64,000 nt of DNA from Sphingosinicella sp942492965 (GCA_942492965.1 OW818656.1:1984001-2048000), one strand, 5' to 3'; counted from the first letter of the stretch, positions 27,812-37,609 are shown. Program-made: numbers and translations. The notes: a model not told the origin generated them from the sequence alone.

Positions 27812-30715
27812 CTAGAACTTGAAGCCGGCACCCACGCCGTAGCGGCGCGGCTCCAGCGTGAAGACGTTGGTGAAGAGGCCCGAGGAGGCGTCGGTCACGT
27901 AGAGGCCGGTGGTGGCGTTGTTGTCCAGAAGGTTCTGGACGAAGCCCCGGATGTACCAGCGGTCGTTTGCGCCGTTGAGCTGCAGCTGAGCGTTGATCTG
28001 CGCGTAGCCGGACACCTTGTTGACCGGGCCGTTGAAGATATTGCCGTAGCTGTCGCCCGTGTAGGTCAGGTCGACGCGGGGGACGAGCGACATGCCGTTG
28101 TCGAAGTCCGCCGTATACTGGGCACCCACCGAGAACTTGTAGTTCGGCGCCTGCGGCAGCTTGTTGCCCTTGATGTTGACGGGGACGCCCGCGCTTTCGA
28201 CCGTGAAGTTGGCGCCCGCATTGGCGGCGAGCACCGAGCAGATGCTGAACGCACCCGTTGCGGTGAGACCGCTACTGGGACCGAACGACGTTGGGCCGGC
28301 AAGACCCAGGCCCGCGTTCACCGCGGAGACGAAGCCGTTAACAGCGGCGACGTTACCTGCGACATTCGGCACGACCGCGCAGTTCGAGCCGTTCGAGATG
28401 TCCTTGATGATCACCGCGTCGGAGCGTCCGCCCGAAGGATCGCGCGGGTTCGAGAGGAACTTGTCGCTCGAAACCTTGGTGTGCAGGTAGCTGAAACCGA
28501 TGTTGAACAGCAGGCCCCGCGTCGGGCTCAGGATGGCGTCACCCTCGATGCCGTAGATGTCGGCATCGACGTTGTCGTTCACCGAAGTCCGCGCCACGAT
28601 GCGGCTGAGCTGCAGGGCCTTGTACTTGTAGTAGAAGGCCGTGAGGTTCAGCTGCAGCGTGCCGTCGAGGAAGCTGTTCTTGGAGCCGATTTCGAACGAG
28701 TCGATGAACTCCGGCTCGAAGCTGTCTGAAACCTCGAAGATCGGCGACAGCGGCGGGTTGATGCCGCCCGATTTGTAGCCGCGTGAGTAGGATGCATAGA
28801 CGAGATTGTCGTCGGTGATCTTGAAATCGAAGACCGCTCGGCCCGTCCATTCGCTGAACGAGACCTTGCGGTTCTGGAAGAGCTGGTTGCCCGCCAGGCC
28901 CGGATCGGCATCGAACAGGCCGACGAACGGCGAGTCGTAGGCGTTATCGAGGCCGTGCGGCACGAGGAAGTTGGCAAGCGTCGTGCGGGCCCGCACGTTC
29001 TTCTTATCGCTGTTGTAGCGCAGGCCCACCGTCAGCTTCGCGCGGTCGCTGAACTCGTAATAGGCCTCACCGAAAATGCCGTAGGATTTCAGGCGGAAAT
29101 AGTCGGTATTGTTGCGGTACGACGGCGTCGCGAGATAGCTCGGCGGCAGACCGTTCGCATAGGCGTTGAACGCGCCGAGGATGCCGGTCGCGTAGTCAAG
29201 ACCGAAGGCGTTCACGTAGTAGCTGTTTTCGGACAGCTTGAGGTCGGCGTATATGCCGCCGACGAGGAAGTTGAGCGGCCCGTCGAAGTTGCTGGAGAGG
29301 ATGCCTTCGATCGACCAGTCCTTGCTGGTCTGCACGGAGCGGTCGAAGTCCTGCGGGGTCGTCGCGCAGGTCGAATGGCCGCCGTAGCTGCCGGTTCCGG
29401 TGGGTTCGGCGTTCGACGTACAGAGCACGCCGCCCGGACCATCCGGGATGAGCGCGGCGGCGACGGGTGCGAGATAGGCCTGAAGCCCCGGCGGCAGCGG
29501 GATCAGGCCGTTCGCACCGGCGTAAAGCGCCGTCAGGCCAGGTGTGAAGCCGGCACGGTTCTGCACGGACAGGTTGTAGTCCTGCATCGAATCGACCGTG
29601 CTCTTGTGATAGAGGCCGGTCAGCTGCGCGGTGAACGCGCCGATGTCCTGCGTGATGCGCGCCTGATACTGCTCCTCGTCGGTGAAGTAGGTCGGCGTGA
29701 AGTCGGTGTTCACCTTGCGCACGTCGGCCGGGTTGGTGAAGCCGGCATAGACGTCGGGGCCATAGATACTGCCGAGGCCAAAGCTGGACGGGATGCCCTG
29801 CACGGTCAGCAGTTCGCGCGAGGTCAGCAGCGAGGCGATCGTCGCGTTGCCGTTCAGCGTCTCGAACTTCAGGCTGTCGGGCAGACAGCCGAGCACGCCG
29901 GTGGGATCGCGGTGGCACATCTGCTTCTGGATGCGGGCGCGGTTGTCTTTTTCGCGGAAATAATACCCCATCAGGTCGATGGTCGTGGAGTCGGTCGGCT
30001 CCCAGCGCAGCGAGCCGCGGATCGCGTACATGTCGCGGTCGTCGATGTCGTTGCCGTCGTAAAGGTTCTCGGTATAGCCGTCGCGCTTCAGATAGAAGCC
30101 GGCGAGGCGGACGGCGAGCGTGTCACCGATCGGCAGATTGATCATGCCTTTCAGCTTGTAGGCGTTGAAATTGCCATATTCGGCATCGCCAGCAGCGCCG
30201 AAGCTGCCAAGTTCAGGCTTCGCGGTCACGATGTTGACCACGCCCGAGGTCGCATTGCGGCCGAACAGCGTGCCTTGCGGGCCGCGCAGCACCTCGATCC
30301 GCTCCATGTCGAAGAATTCGGTCTCGAAAAGGCGCGTCTGCAGCAGCGGCGTATCGTTCACGTGGATCGCGGTCGCGGAATCGCAGGTCACGCCGACGCA
30401 GAGGTCGCCGATACCGCGGATCGTGAAGCTGGATGCGGTGAAGTTGCCCTTGCTGAACGACACGTTCGGCAGAGTGAGCTGAAGGTCGCTCGAATTCTCG
30501 ATCTGTTGGCGTTCCATCGCCTGTGAGGAGAAGGCGCTGACCGCGATCGGCACATCCTGCAGCGATTCCGCCTGGCGCTGGGCGGTGACGATGATGGTTT
30601 CGATGCCGGAATCGTCTTGCTCGGTCACCTGCGCGAACGCGGGCGAAGAGACGAGGACGGCAAGCGCGGAAGCGCTGGAAACGAAGACACTACGGGCGCG
30701 GAAACGTGACTGCAT
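27812..30715 (-). CDS. TonB-dependent receptor, large
   Basis: The 967-residue outer-membrane receptor has a signal peptide ending SPAFAQ, a TonB box ETIIVTAQRQAE, a plug with FTIRGIGD and MERIEVLRGPQGTLFGRNAT, and a long barrel ending GVGAGFKF. It is about 200 residues longer than the other two in the window, with extended Gly/Asn-rich extracellular loops (one near residue 820-900). The start at 30715 is preceded by GGGAGGG, and upstream in-frame ATGs lack the signal peptide. It is divergent from an FAD-linked dehydrogenase. Ligand unknown. Confidence 0.88.
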   Translation of the reverse strand: MQSRFRARSVFVSSASALAVLVSSPAFAQVTEQDDSGIETIIVTAQRQAESLQDVPIAVSAFSSQAMERQQIENSSDLQLTLPNVSFSKGNFTASSFTIRGIGDLCVGVTCDSATAIHVNDTPLLQTRLFETEFFDMERIEVLRGPQGTLFGRNATSGVVNIVTAKPELGSFGAAGDAEYGNFNAYKLKGMINLPIGDTLAVRLAGFYLKRDGYTENLYDGNDIDDRDMYAIRGSLRWEPTDSTTIDLMGYYFREKDNRARIQKQMCHRDPTGVLGCLPDSLKFETLNGNATIASLLTSRELLTVQGIPSSFGLGSIYGPDVYAGFTNPADVRKVNTDFTPTYFTDEEQYQARITQDIGAFTAQLTGLYHKSTVDSMQDYNLSVQNRAGFTPGLTALYAGANGLIPLPPGLQAYLAPVAAALIPDGPGGVLCTSNAEPTGTGSYGGHSTCATTPQDFDRSVQTSKDWSIEGILSSNFDGPLNFLVGGIYADLKLSENSYYVNAFGLDYATGILGAFNAYANGLPPSYLATPSYRNNTDYFRLKSYGIFGEAYYEFSDRAKLTVGLRYNSDKKNVRARTTLANFLVPHGLDNAYDSPFVGLFDADPGLAGNQLFQNRKVSFSEWTGRAVFDFKITDDNLVYASYSRGYKSGGINPPLSPIFEVSDSFEPEFIDSFEIGSKNSFLDGTLQLNLTAFYYKYKALQLSRIVARTSVNDNVDADIYGIEGDAILSPTRGLLFNIGFSYLHTKVSSDKFLSNPRDPSGGRSDAVIIKDISNGSNCAVVPNVAGNVAAVNGFVSAVNAGLGLAGPTSFGPSSGLTATGAFSICSVLAANAGANFTVESAGVPVNIKGNKLPQAPNYKFSVGAQYTADFDNGMSLVPRVDLTYTGDSYGNIFNGPVNKVSGYAQINAQLQLNGANDRWYIRGFVQNLLDNNATTGLYVTDASSGLFTNVFTLEPRRYGVGAGFKF

Positions 30716-31035
30716 GACGAGTACCCTCCCAAGGTTACCGTTGCATCCGCGCGCCGGTTCTGGTGTGGCGCGTCGGACCGCGGAGGAAGGCCAGCTCATC
30801 ACAGCGATAGCCTCCCCTATACCGCTCGTATGGCATAGAAACCCGGATTCAAGGGCTTGTCCAGCGATGCCGCGCCGCCCCCCGGTTTTGAACAGGTATA
30901 CTGACAAGGCTGACAGCAAACCGTTGCCGGATTGCAACGCTTGTGGCCTTGCGGACTATCGGTTTTTGCAGGGTGCATTCCGCAAAACGTTGCAGCTTCC
31001 GCAAGGCTGGGCTTTCCCCTAAAGCGGGCGCCGCT
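30716..31035. other. Divergent promoter region
   Basis: This 320-nt gap separates the TonB receptor (leftward) and the FAD-linked dehydrogenase (rightward). It contains a TATACT-like -10 element near 30897, a direct repeat CTGACA-AGG-CTGACA just after it, and the motifs ATTGCAACG and AACGTTGCA about 50 nt apart that could be half-sites of a regulator. No small gene is evident. Confidence 0.4.
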
Positions 31036-32460
31036 ATGGCGACACAACCCGAAACCACCGTCCTCGACCTCTTTCGTGACGTTGCCGGACCCGGCGGCTG
31101 GTCCGACGATCCTGATCGGCTCGCGCCCAAGCTCACCGATTGGCGCGGCCAGAAGACGGGCGTCTCTCCGCTGCTCCTCCTGCCGCGCGACACGGAGACG
31201 CTGGCACGCATCGTGAAGATCGCGAACGAGACGGGGACACCGCTCGTGCCGCAGGGCGGCAACACCGGCCTCGTCGGCGCGGGTGTGCCCGAGGAGGATG
31301 GCCGCGCCGTCCTCGTCTCGATGGATCGCATGAACCGCATCCGCGCACTCGATGCGACAGGCTTCACCGTCGTCGCCGAGGCGGGCGTGATCCTGGAGGT
31401 ATTGCACAAGGCCGCCGAGGACGCGGACTGCATGTTCCCGCTCTCGCTCGGCGCCAAGGGCTCGGCGACCGTTGGCGGCCTCATCTCGACGAACGCGGGC
31501 GGTGTTCAGGTGCTCCGCTACGGCAACATGCGCGCGCAGGTCATCGGCCTCGAAGCCGTGCTGCCGGATGGCAGCATCCTCGATCAGCTCACACCGCTCC
31601 GGAAGGACAATACCGGCTACGATATCAAGCAGCTTCTGATCGGCGCCGAAGGCACGCTCGGCTTCGTCACTGCGGCGTCGCTGCGGCTGGTGCCGGCACC
31701 GCGCGAGGTTGCGACGGCGTTCGTTGCGCTCGACGATCCGCACACGGCGCTCACGCTGCTCGCCCGTCTCAAGGCGGCGACCGGCGACAACCTCGATTCC
31801 TTCGAGCTGATCCCGCGCCACGGCATCGATCTCGTGCTGCAGCACATCCCCGGCGCGCGTGATCCGCTGTCGGACGTCTATCCGTGGTACGTGCTTGTCG
31901 AGGCGACCTCCGCGATGGCCGGGGAGACGCAGCGTCAGGCGCTGGAAACGGGGCTCGCCGCCGCGTTCGAGGATGGGCTGGTGCGCGATGCCGCGCTTGC
32001 TGAAAACCGCGCGCAGAGCCTCGATTTCTGGCGCCTTCGCGAGGAGCTGCCCGAAGCCGAACGGCTCGACGGGCCTTCGGTGAAGCACGACGTCTCGGTG
32101 CCCGTTTCCGACATGCCGCGCTTCATGGAAGAGGCGACGCGGATCATCGAGGCGGACTGGCCGGGCACGCAGGTGATGGCGTTCGGCCACCTCGGCGACG
32201 GCAACGTCCACTATAACGTCAAGACCTCCGAACCCGGCCCGCGTACTGAGCTGATGGCGCGCCGCTACGAACTCAGCGAGCAGGTTTACGACATCGTCGC
32301 GCGGTACGGCGGCTCGATCAGCGCCGAACACGGCATCGGAACCTCGAAGGCAAAGACGCTCGCGCGCCTCGGCAACCCCGCGAAACTCGCCGCGATGCGC
32401 GCCGTGAAGGCCGCGCTCGATCCGAACAATATCATGAACCCGGGCAAGATCTTCGTCTGA
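31036..32460 (+). CDS. FAD-linked 2-hydroxyacid dehydrogenase (D-2-hydroxyglutarate / D-lactate type)
   Basis: The 474-residue flavoprotein belongs to the vanillyl-alcohol-oxidase / GlcD family. Its FAD domain shows PQGGNTGLVG and GAKGSATVGGLISTNAGG, and its C-terminal domain shows FGHLGDGNVHYN and ISAEHGIG. The overall pattern is closest to D-2-hydroxyglutarate dehydrogenases, which oxidise the substrate to 2-oxoglutarate and pass electrons to a carrier; D-lactate or glycolate remain possible. The ATG at 31036 was chosen because the conserved part starts just after it. It is the only gene between the divergent promoter and a large inverted repeat. Confidence 0.82.
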   Translation: MATQPETTVLDLFRDVAGPGGWSDDPDRLAPKLTDWRGQKTGVSPLLLLPRDTETLARIVKIANETGTPLVPQGGNTGLVGAGVPEEDGRAVLVSMDRMNRIRALDATGFTVVAEAGVILEVLHKAAEDADCMFPLSLGAKGSATVGGLISTNAGGVQVLRYGNMRAQVIGLEAVLPDGSILDQLTPLRKDNTGYDIKQLLIGAEGTLGFVTAASLRLVPAPREVATAFVALDDPHTALTLLARLKAATGDNLDSFELIPRHGIDLVLQHIPGARDPLSDVYPWYVLVEATSAMAGETQRQALETGLAAAFEDGLVRDAALAENRAQSLDFWRLREELPEAERLDGPSVKHDVSVPVSDMPRFMEEATRIIEADWPGTQVMAFGHLGDGNVHYNVKTSEPGPRTELMARRYELSEQVYDIVARYGGSISAEHGIGTSKAKTLARLGNPAKLAAMRAVKAALDPNNIMNPGKIFV

Positions 32461-32470
32461 GACCGGGTGC

Positions 32471-32541
32471 GTCCCTCGACTTCGCTCGGGATGAAACACC
32501 TTTTTACTCTACGATCATCATCCCGAGCGAAGTCGAGGGAC
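32471..32541. repeat. 24-bp inverted repeat (REP-like) between convergent genes
   Basis: The arms 32471-32494 and 32518-32541 are perfect reverse complements (core TCGACTTCGCTCGGGATGA), separated by 23 nt that include a short T-run. It sits between the convergent dehydrogenase and rimO genes and can fold into a very strong hairpin, so it may also act as a terminator. Confidence 0.8.
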
Positions 32542-32553
32542 ATACCCCACCCG

Positions 32554-33885
32554 TCAGCGCACAGGCACCCCGAACAAATCCGTCTCGTCCGCGTCCTCGA
32601 TGCGCACGCGCACGATATCACCCGGCGCCGCATCGGCATCGCGCAGCAGCACCTGACCGTCGATCTCGGGCGCGTCCCACTGCGAGCGCCCCGTCGCGCC
32701 GCCCTCGTCATCGGCCTCGTCGATAATCACATCGATCTCGCGGCCCACGCGGCTTTGCAGTCGCGCGGCTGAAATCCGCGCCTGCGCTTCCATGAAGCGG
32801 CGCCAGCGCTCGTCCTTGATCTCTTCGGGAACCGCGCCGTCCAGCGCATTCGCCGCCGCGCCCTCGACAGCCTCGTATTTGAAGCAGCCGGCCCGGTCGA
32901 TGCCCGCGTCCTCCAGCCAGTTCAGCAGATACTGGAAGTCCGCTTCGGTCTCGCCGGGAAAGCCGACGATGAAGGTGGATCGGATGGCAAGGTCAGGCAC
33001 GATTGATCGCCACGATCGAATCCGCTCCAGCACCTTCGCCTCGTTCGCAGGCCGCGCCATGCGCTTCAGCACCGCAGGGCTCGCGTGCTGGAACGGAATG
33101 TCGAGATAGGGCAGCACCAGCCCATCGGCCATCAGCGGCATCAGCTGGTCGACGTGCGGATAGGGGTAGATGTAGTGCATGCGCACCCACGCGCCGAGCT
33201 TGCCCAGATCACGCGCCAGATCGGTGATGTGCGCGCGATATTCGCGCCCCTCCCATTTCGACATCGCGTGCCGGATATCGACGCCGTAAGCGGACGTGTC
33301 CTGGCTGATGACGAGCAGTTCCTTCGTGCCCGCCTCCACCAGCTTTGCCGCCTCGCGCACCACGGCCGCCGCCGGCCGGCTGACGAGATCGCCGCGCAGC
33401 GAGGGGATGATGCAGAACTTGCAGCGGTGGTTGCAGCCTTCGGAAATCTTCAGATACGAATAGTGGCGCGGCGTCAGCTTCAGCCCTGCCTCGGGCACCA
33501 GATCGACGAACGGCGAGGGCACCGGCGGCGCGGCCGCGTGCACGGCGTCGACGACCGCCTCATACTGATGCGCGCCCGTTACCGCGAGCACGCCCGGAAA
33601 GCGCGCGCGGATGGCGTCGGCTTCGTTGCCCATGCACCCGGTCACGATCACGCGGCCGTTCTCGGCGATCGCCTCGCCGATCGCGGCAAGGCTCTCTTCC
33701 TTGGCCGAATCGAGGAACCCGCAGGTGTTCACCAGCACCACGTCCGCGCCCGCATAATCCGGGCTCATCGCATAGCCGTCCGCGCGCAGCTTGGTCAGAA
33801 TCCGCTCGCTGTCGACCAGCGCCTTCGGGCAGCCGAGCGACACCATGCCGACCTTCGGCGGCTGAGGGAGCGTTTTCACGGTCAT
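32554..33885 (-). CDS. rimO: Ribosomal protein uS12 methylthiotransferase RimO
   Basis: The 443-residue radical-SAM enzyme adds a methylthio group to an aspartate of ribosomal protein S12. The N-terminal UPF0004 domain holds the auxiliary-cluster cysteines (SLGCPK, NTCGF, TGCMG); the radical-SAM CxxxCxxC motif is CNHRCKFC; and a C-terminal TRAM domain follows (GREIDVIIDEADD to the end). The start is the Met of MTVKTLPQPP at 33885, as in relatives; an upstream in-frame ATG at 33948 adds an unconserved leader. Family length matches. Confidence 0.92.
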   Translation of the reverse strand: MTVKTLPQPPKVGMVSLGCPKALVDSERILTKLRADGYAMSPDYAGADVVLVNTCGFLDSAKEESLAAIGEAIAENGRVIVTGCMGNEADAIRARFPGVLAVTGAHQYEAVVDAVHAAAPPVPSPFVDLVPEAGLKLTPRHYSYLKISEGCNHRCKFCIIPSLRGDLVSRPAAAVVREAAKLVEAGTKELLVISQDTSAYGVDIRHAMSKWEGREYRAHITDLARDLGKLGAWVRMHYIYPYPHVDQLMPLMADGLVLPYLDIPFQHASPAVLKRMARPANEAKVLERIRSWRSIVPDLAIRSTFIVGFPGETEADFQYLLNWLEDAGIDRAGCFKYEAVEGAAANALDGAVPEEIKDERWRRFMEAQARISAARLQSRVGREIDVIIDEADDEGGATGRSQWDAPEIDGQVLLRDADAAPGDIVRVRIEDADETDLFGVPVR

Positions 33886-33956
33886 GAGAGGCGCGCCAGT
33901 GAAGCAAGACGCGCCGAAAGGCAAGGGGGAGGCGGGGCGCCCGATCACACTCCACG

Positions 33957-34022
33957 GTCATACCGGCGCAGGCCGGTATCTATAACCACGGTCCGATGGA
34001 TACCGGCCTGCGCCGGTATGAC
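33957..34022. repeat. 24-bp inverted repeat, second REP-like family
   Basis: The arms 33957-33980 and 33999-34022 are perfect reverse complements, and each arm also contains the smaller palindrome ACCGGC...GCCGGT. The spacer is 18 nt. It sits upstream of rimO and next to a small hypothetical gene. The unit (ATACCGGC with CCGGTAT) looks like the dispersed REP sequences of alphaproteobacteria. Confidence 0.8.
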
Positions 34023-34041
34023 AGTAGGTAAGAGACTAAAT

Positions 34042-34404
34042 TTAAGGCGATATTCGATCTGATACAGCGAGGGCTTCCGCCTCAGCAAGCAGGGATTTGA
34101 GCATTTCCATGCCTTCACTCTGTACGGGCAGATCGATCTCTACGGCTCTTCTTCTGATGGCTTCCAGTTTGGAATTCGCGATCGGGATGGAAATGAAGTC
34201 ATCCCAATCCCATTCACCTCCCGTACTTTCAATAAAGGCGCTCAAATAACGCGCGACCTCTTCGGCAGACCTTTCAAGCCGGCGCTTGAAAGGCATTGTT
34301 ACCAGCCTGACAACAAACGCAATGGGAACAAGCATGACAGCAAACAAGACGCCGAGGGCATTTCTCCACAACGCGTTCTTTGACGACATTAAACTATGCC
34401 GCAT
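34042..34404 (-). CDS. Small hypothetical protein with one membrane helix
   Basis: The 120-residue protein is not recognised. It has a single N-terminal hydrophobic helix (ALGVLFAVMLVPIAFVVRLV, near residues 16-36), then an Arg-rich stretch and an acidic, soluble C-terminal part (STGGEWDWDD, then charged helices). An alternative start is the Met at 34389. No strong ribosome-binding site is visible. The base composition is less GC-rich than its neighbours and it abuts a REP-like repeat, so it may be recently acquired, or a weakly conserved gene. Confidence 0.5.
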   Translation of the reverse strand: MRHSLMSSKNALWRNALGVLFAVMLVPIAFVVRLVTMPFKRRLERSAEEVARYLSAFIESTGGEWDWDDFISIPIANSKLEAIRRRAVEIDLPVQSEGMEMLKSLLAEAEALAVSDRISP

Positions 34405-34480
34405 TCTTTGAGTCTAAGCACGGCGCTATTGCTTGCAACGGCCAAAATTTGCGGTTCCAAGCGCGATTGTCCTTCTCGCC

Positions 34481-35524
34481 TCATCCCACCCCAGGCAAAT
34501 GCGGCAGCGGGTCGACCGGCTTCTTGCCTTGCCGGATCTCGAAATGAAGCTGCGGCTCGTCCACCGAGCCGGTCTTGCCGACGCGGGCGATAGGGTCGCC
34601 CTGGCGCACGGTGTCGCCGCGGATCACGAGCAGGTCTTCGGCGTGGGCATAGGCCGTCACCCAGCCGCCGTCGTGCTTCAGCAGCACGAGGTTGCCGAAG
34701 CCCTCAACGGCGTTTCCGGCGTAGGCGACGACGCCGTTCGCCGCCGCGCGGATCGGCGCACCGGCAGAGGCGCGGAGGTTGATGCCGTCGTTGTAGAGGC
34801 CGCCGGATTTCGCGCCGAAACGGCTGATGAGCTTGCCTTCCACCGGCGTGATGAAACGGCCGTTGAATGCCGGGGTCGGCGGCAGTGCGGCAACCGCTTG
34901 CGGCGGCGCGGTTTCGCCCGCCGGGTGCGCCGCGGCGGCGGCTTCGGTCGCGGCGGGCTCGCTGCCGGTGATCAGGTCGTCGATGTTGAGCGTGAAGGCG
35001 GCGGCGCGTTCGGCGAGCGTCATTTCGCGCACCTGCGCCTTCGTCGGCAGCCGCAGCCGCTGGCCGACGCGCAGCGTGTAGGGCGCCTTCAGTTCGTTGG
35101 TGGTGACGATGCCTTCCCAGTCCGCGCTGTAAGCGCGCGCGATGGTGATGCCCGTCTCACCCGCCTTCACCGTGTGATAGCGCCCGCCGGGGATTGTCAG
35201 CACCTGCCCCACTTCGATCGTATAAGGCGGCGCGATCCTGTTCGCCTGCGCGATGGCCTGCACCGATGAACCCGTGCGCTCGCCGATGCGGGAGAGCGTA
35301 TCGCCGCGCACGACGGTAACGGTTTGCTGCGGCACGTCCACCGCATCCGCCACCACCTTCACCGGCTTCCACGGCGCGCGTTTCGGTGTGGCGGGGGTCG
35401 TGGGTACAGGTGTCGCGGTGCGCTCGATCGGCGTCTTCGGTGTCGGCACCGGAAACTGCGGTCGCGACGGGGCCGAGCAGGCAGCGGCGAGAAGCAGGGC
35501 GAAAGGAACGGCGAAGCGGAACAT
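34481..35524 (-). CDS. nlpD: NlpD-like lipoprotein: LysM repeats plus degenerate M23 domain
   Basis: The 347-residue lipoprotein (LAAAC, Cys16) has a Pro-rich linker, two LysM peptidoglycan-binding repeats (about 68-112 and 115-158) and a C-terminal M23/LytM domain (about 222-335). The zinc site is broken: the usual HxGxD is NDGIN, and the first His of HxH is Gln (QLHFEIR). It is therefore probably a non-enzymatic activator of an amidase, as NlpD is, acting in septal wall splitting. It follows surE and serS, the classical order. Confidence 0.85.
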   Translation of the reverse strand: MFRFAVPFALLLAAACSAPSRPQFPVPTPKTPIERTATPVPTTPATPKRAPWKPVKVVADAVDVPQQTVTVVRGDTLSRIGERTGSSVQAIAQANRIAPPYTIEVGQVLTIPGGRYHTVKAGETGITIARAYSADWEGIVTTNELKAPYTLRVGQRLRLPTKAQVREMTLAERAAAFTLNIDDLITGSEPAATEAAAAAHPAGETAPPQAVAALPPTPAFNGRFITPVEGKLISRFGAKSGGLYNDGINLRASAGAPIRAAANGVVAYAGNAVEGFGNLVLLKHDGGWVTAYAHAEDLLVIRGDTVRQGDPIARVGKTGSVDEPQLHFEIRQGKKPVDPLPHLPGVG

Positions 35525-35573
35525 GGGAGTGTCTCTAACCCGCCGCGACGCGGATTTGAATCGTCGAAAGCGC

Positions 35574-36341
35574 CTAGCCGAGGTGTTTCACCGCATCGCG
35601 CAGTGCGTCCAGCGTCTCGTAGTGCGTGAGGTCGAGGTGGAGCGGCGTCACCGCGATCAGGCCCTCGTGCGTCGCCTGCAGGTCGGTGAGGTGCCCGGCT
35701 TCCGTCGCCTCCCGGCCAAGGCCGAACCAGTAGTATGTGAAACCGCGCGGGTCGACGCGCTCCTCGATGGCGGTGGCGCCGTAGTCGCGGAAGCCCTGTT
35801 CGGTCACGCGCACGCCCTTCACCGCGTCCGGCGCGACGGCGGGGAAGTTCACGTTCATCAGCACGCCCTTCGGCCACGTCTTCGCGGCAAGCGCGCGGAC
35901 CACGGTGGCACCCCACTTCGCTGCGGTCTCGAAGGCCTGCACCGCGCGCATCTCGCCAAGGCACTGGCTGAGCGCGATGGCGGGCACGCCGTAGAGCGTC
36001 GCTTCCATCGCCGCCGACACCGTGCCCGAATAGGTGACGTCTTCGGCGAGATTCGCGCCGCGGTTGACGCCCGAAAGCACGAGATCGGGCGGATTGTCCT
36101 TCATCAGCAGGCCAAGCGCCATCATCACGCTGTCGGTGGGTGTCCCGCGCACCGCAAAGCGGCGCTCGCCGTGCTTCTGCAGGCGGATCGGCTGCGTCAG
36201 CGTCAGCGAGTGCCCTGCGCCTGACTGTTCCTCGGCGGGCGCGACCACCCAGATGTCGTCGCTGAGTTCGCGTGCGATGGCTTCGAGCACCGCCATGCCG
36301 GGGGCGTGATAGCCGTCGTCGTTGGTGAGCAGAATCCTCAT
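35574..36341 (-). CDS. surE: 5'/3'-nucleotidase SurE
   Basis: The 255-residue protein is a SurE survival nucleotidase. Its N-terminus MRILLTNDDGYHAPG carries the metal-binding DD pair. SGVNRGAN and YSGTVSAAMEA hold further ligands and structural residues, and the length matches the family. It dephosphorylates nucleoside monophosphates. Its ATG overlaps the serS stop by 4 nt, and nlpD follows 49 nt downstream. Confidence 0.94.
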   Translation of the reverse strand: MRILLTNDDGYHAPGMAVLEAIARELSDDIWVVAPAEEQSGAGHSLTLTQPIRLQKHGERRFAVRGTPTDSVMMALGLLMKDNPPDLVLSGVNRGANLAEDVTYSGTVSAAMEATLYGVPAIALSQCLGEMRAVQAFETAAKWGATVVRALAAKTWPKGVLMNVNFPAVAPDAVKGVRVTEQGFRDYGATAIEERVDPRGFTYYWFGLGREATEAGHLTDLQATHEGLIAVTPLHLDLTHYETLDALRDAVKHLG

Positions 36342-37609
36342 GGCCGCAGCGCCTCCAGCCCGCCCATGTATGGCCGCAGCGCGTCGGGGATGGTCACCGA
36401 CCCGTCTGCCTGCTGATAGTTTTCCAGTACCGCGACGAGCGTGCGGCCGACCGCGAGCCCGGAACCGTTCAGCGTGTGGACGAACGCCGTGCCCTTCTCG
36501 CCCGCCGCGCGGTGGCGCGCATTCATGCGCCGCGCCTGGAAGTCGCCGCAGTTGGAAACGCTCGAAATCTCGCGGTAACAGCCCTGTCCCGGCAGCCAGA
36601 CCTCAAGGTCGTAGGTCTTGCGCGAGGCAAAGCCCATGTCTCCCGCGCACAGCAGCATCACCCGGTAGGGAAGGCCGAGCGCCTGCAGGATTCCCTCCGC
36701 GCATTCGGTCATGCGTGCGTGCTCGGCTTCGGACTGGTCCGCCGACGCGATCACCACCATCTCGACCTTCTCGAACTGGTGCTGGCGGATCATGCCCTTG
36801 GTGTCGCGCCCCGCCGAGCCCGCCTCGGCGCGGAAGCAGGGAGAAAGCGCGGTCAGGCGCAGCGGCAGGCTCGCGGTGTCGAGGATCTCGCCCGCCACAA
36901 GGTTCGTCAGCGACACCTCGGCGGTCGGGATCAGCCAGCGGCCGTCCGTGGTCTGAAACAAATCTTCGGCGAACTTCGGAAGCTGGCCGGTGCCGTACAT
37001 CGCTTCGTCGCGCACCAGGAGCGGCACGGCGGTTTCGGTGAAGCCGTTCTCCACCTGCCGGTCGAGCATGAACTGTGCGAGCGCGCGGTGCAGGCGGGCA
37101 ACGCCGCCGCTCATCACCGCGAAGCGCGCGCCGGAAAGCTTGGCCGCGCGTTCGAAATCGAGGCCCAGCGGGGCGGCGACGGCATCGTGCTCCTTCGCCT
37201 CGAAATCGAAGGCGCGTGGCTCGCCCCACGTTTTCACCACCACGTTCGCGGTCTCGTCCGGTCCCTCCGGCACATCCGCGGCGGGAAGGTTCGGAATGGC
37301 CGAAAGCCGCGCGTTCAGCGCCTCGGAAAGTTCGCGTTCCCCGGCTTCGAGGTCGGGGATGCGCGACTTGAGTTCGTTCACTTCGGTCATCAGCGCGGCG
37401 GCGGCCGCTTCGTCCTTCTGCGCCTTCGCGGCGCCGATCGCCTTCGAGGCCTCGTTGCGCCGCGTCAGCGCGGCCTGCAGCGTCGTCACCGTCTCACGCA
37501 GCGCGGCGTCCTCGGCAAGGATTGCCGATGACAAAGGGGCAAGCCCCTTCCGTGCTAGACCCAGATCAAATTCGGCGGGGTTTTCCCTGATAAAGCGGAT
37601 ATCATGCAT
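36338..37609 (-). CDS. serS: Serine--tRNA ligase
   Basis: The 423-residue class II synthetase has the N-terminal tRNA-binding coiled coil (residues about 25-105), then motif 2 (FRAEAGSAGRDTKGMIRQHQF broken around the variable loop) and motif 3 (LNGSGLAVGRTLVAVLE). It charges tRNA-Ser. The start is the ATG of MHDIRFIRENP at 37609, standard for the family; the longer upstream frame is spurious. It leads the serS-surE-nlpD operon. Confidence 0.95.
   Translation of the reverse strand: MHDIRFIRENPAEFDLGLARKGLAPLSSAILAEDAALRETVTTLQAALTRRNEASKAIGAAKAQKDEAAAAALMTEVNELKSRIPDLEAGERELSEALNARLSAIPNLPAADVPEGPDETANVVVKTWGEPRAFDFEAKEHDAVAAPLGLDFERAAKLSGARFAVMSGGVARLHRALAQFMLDRQVENGFTETAVPLLVRDEAMYGTGQLPKFAEDLFQTTDGRWLIPTAEVSLTNLVAGEILDTASLPLRLTALSPCFRAEAGSAGRDTKGMIRQHQFEKVEMVVIASADQSEAEHARMTECAEGILQALGLPYRVMLLCAGDMGFASRKTYDLEVWLPGQGCYREISSVSNCGDFQARRMNARHRAAGEKGTAFVHTLNGSGLAVGRTLVAVLENYQQADGSVTIPDALRPYMGGLEALRP

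Noticed and set aside
28955..30526. A 523-codon frame antisense to the large TonB receptor
   Set aside because: Same reasoning: the receptor's plug and barrel motifs are unambiguous on the other strand.
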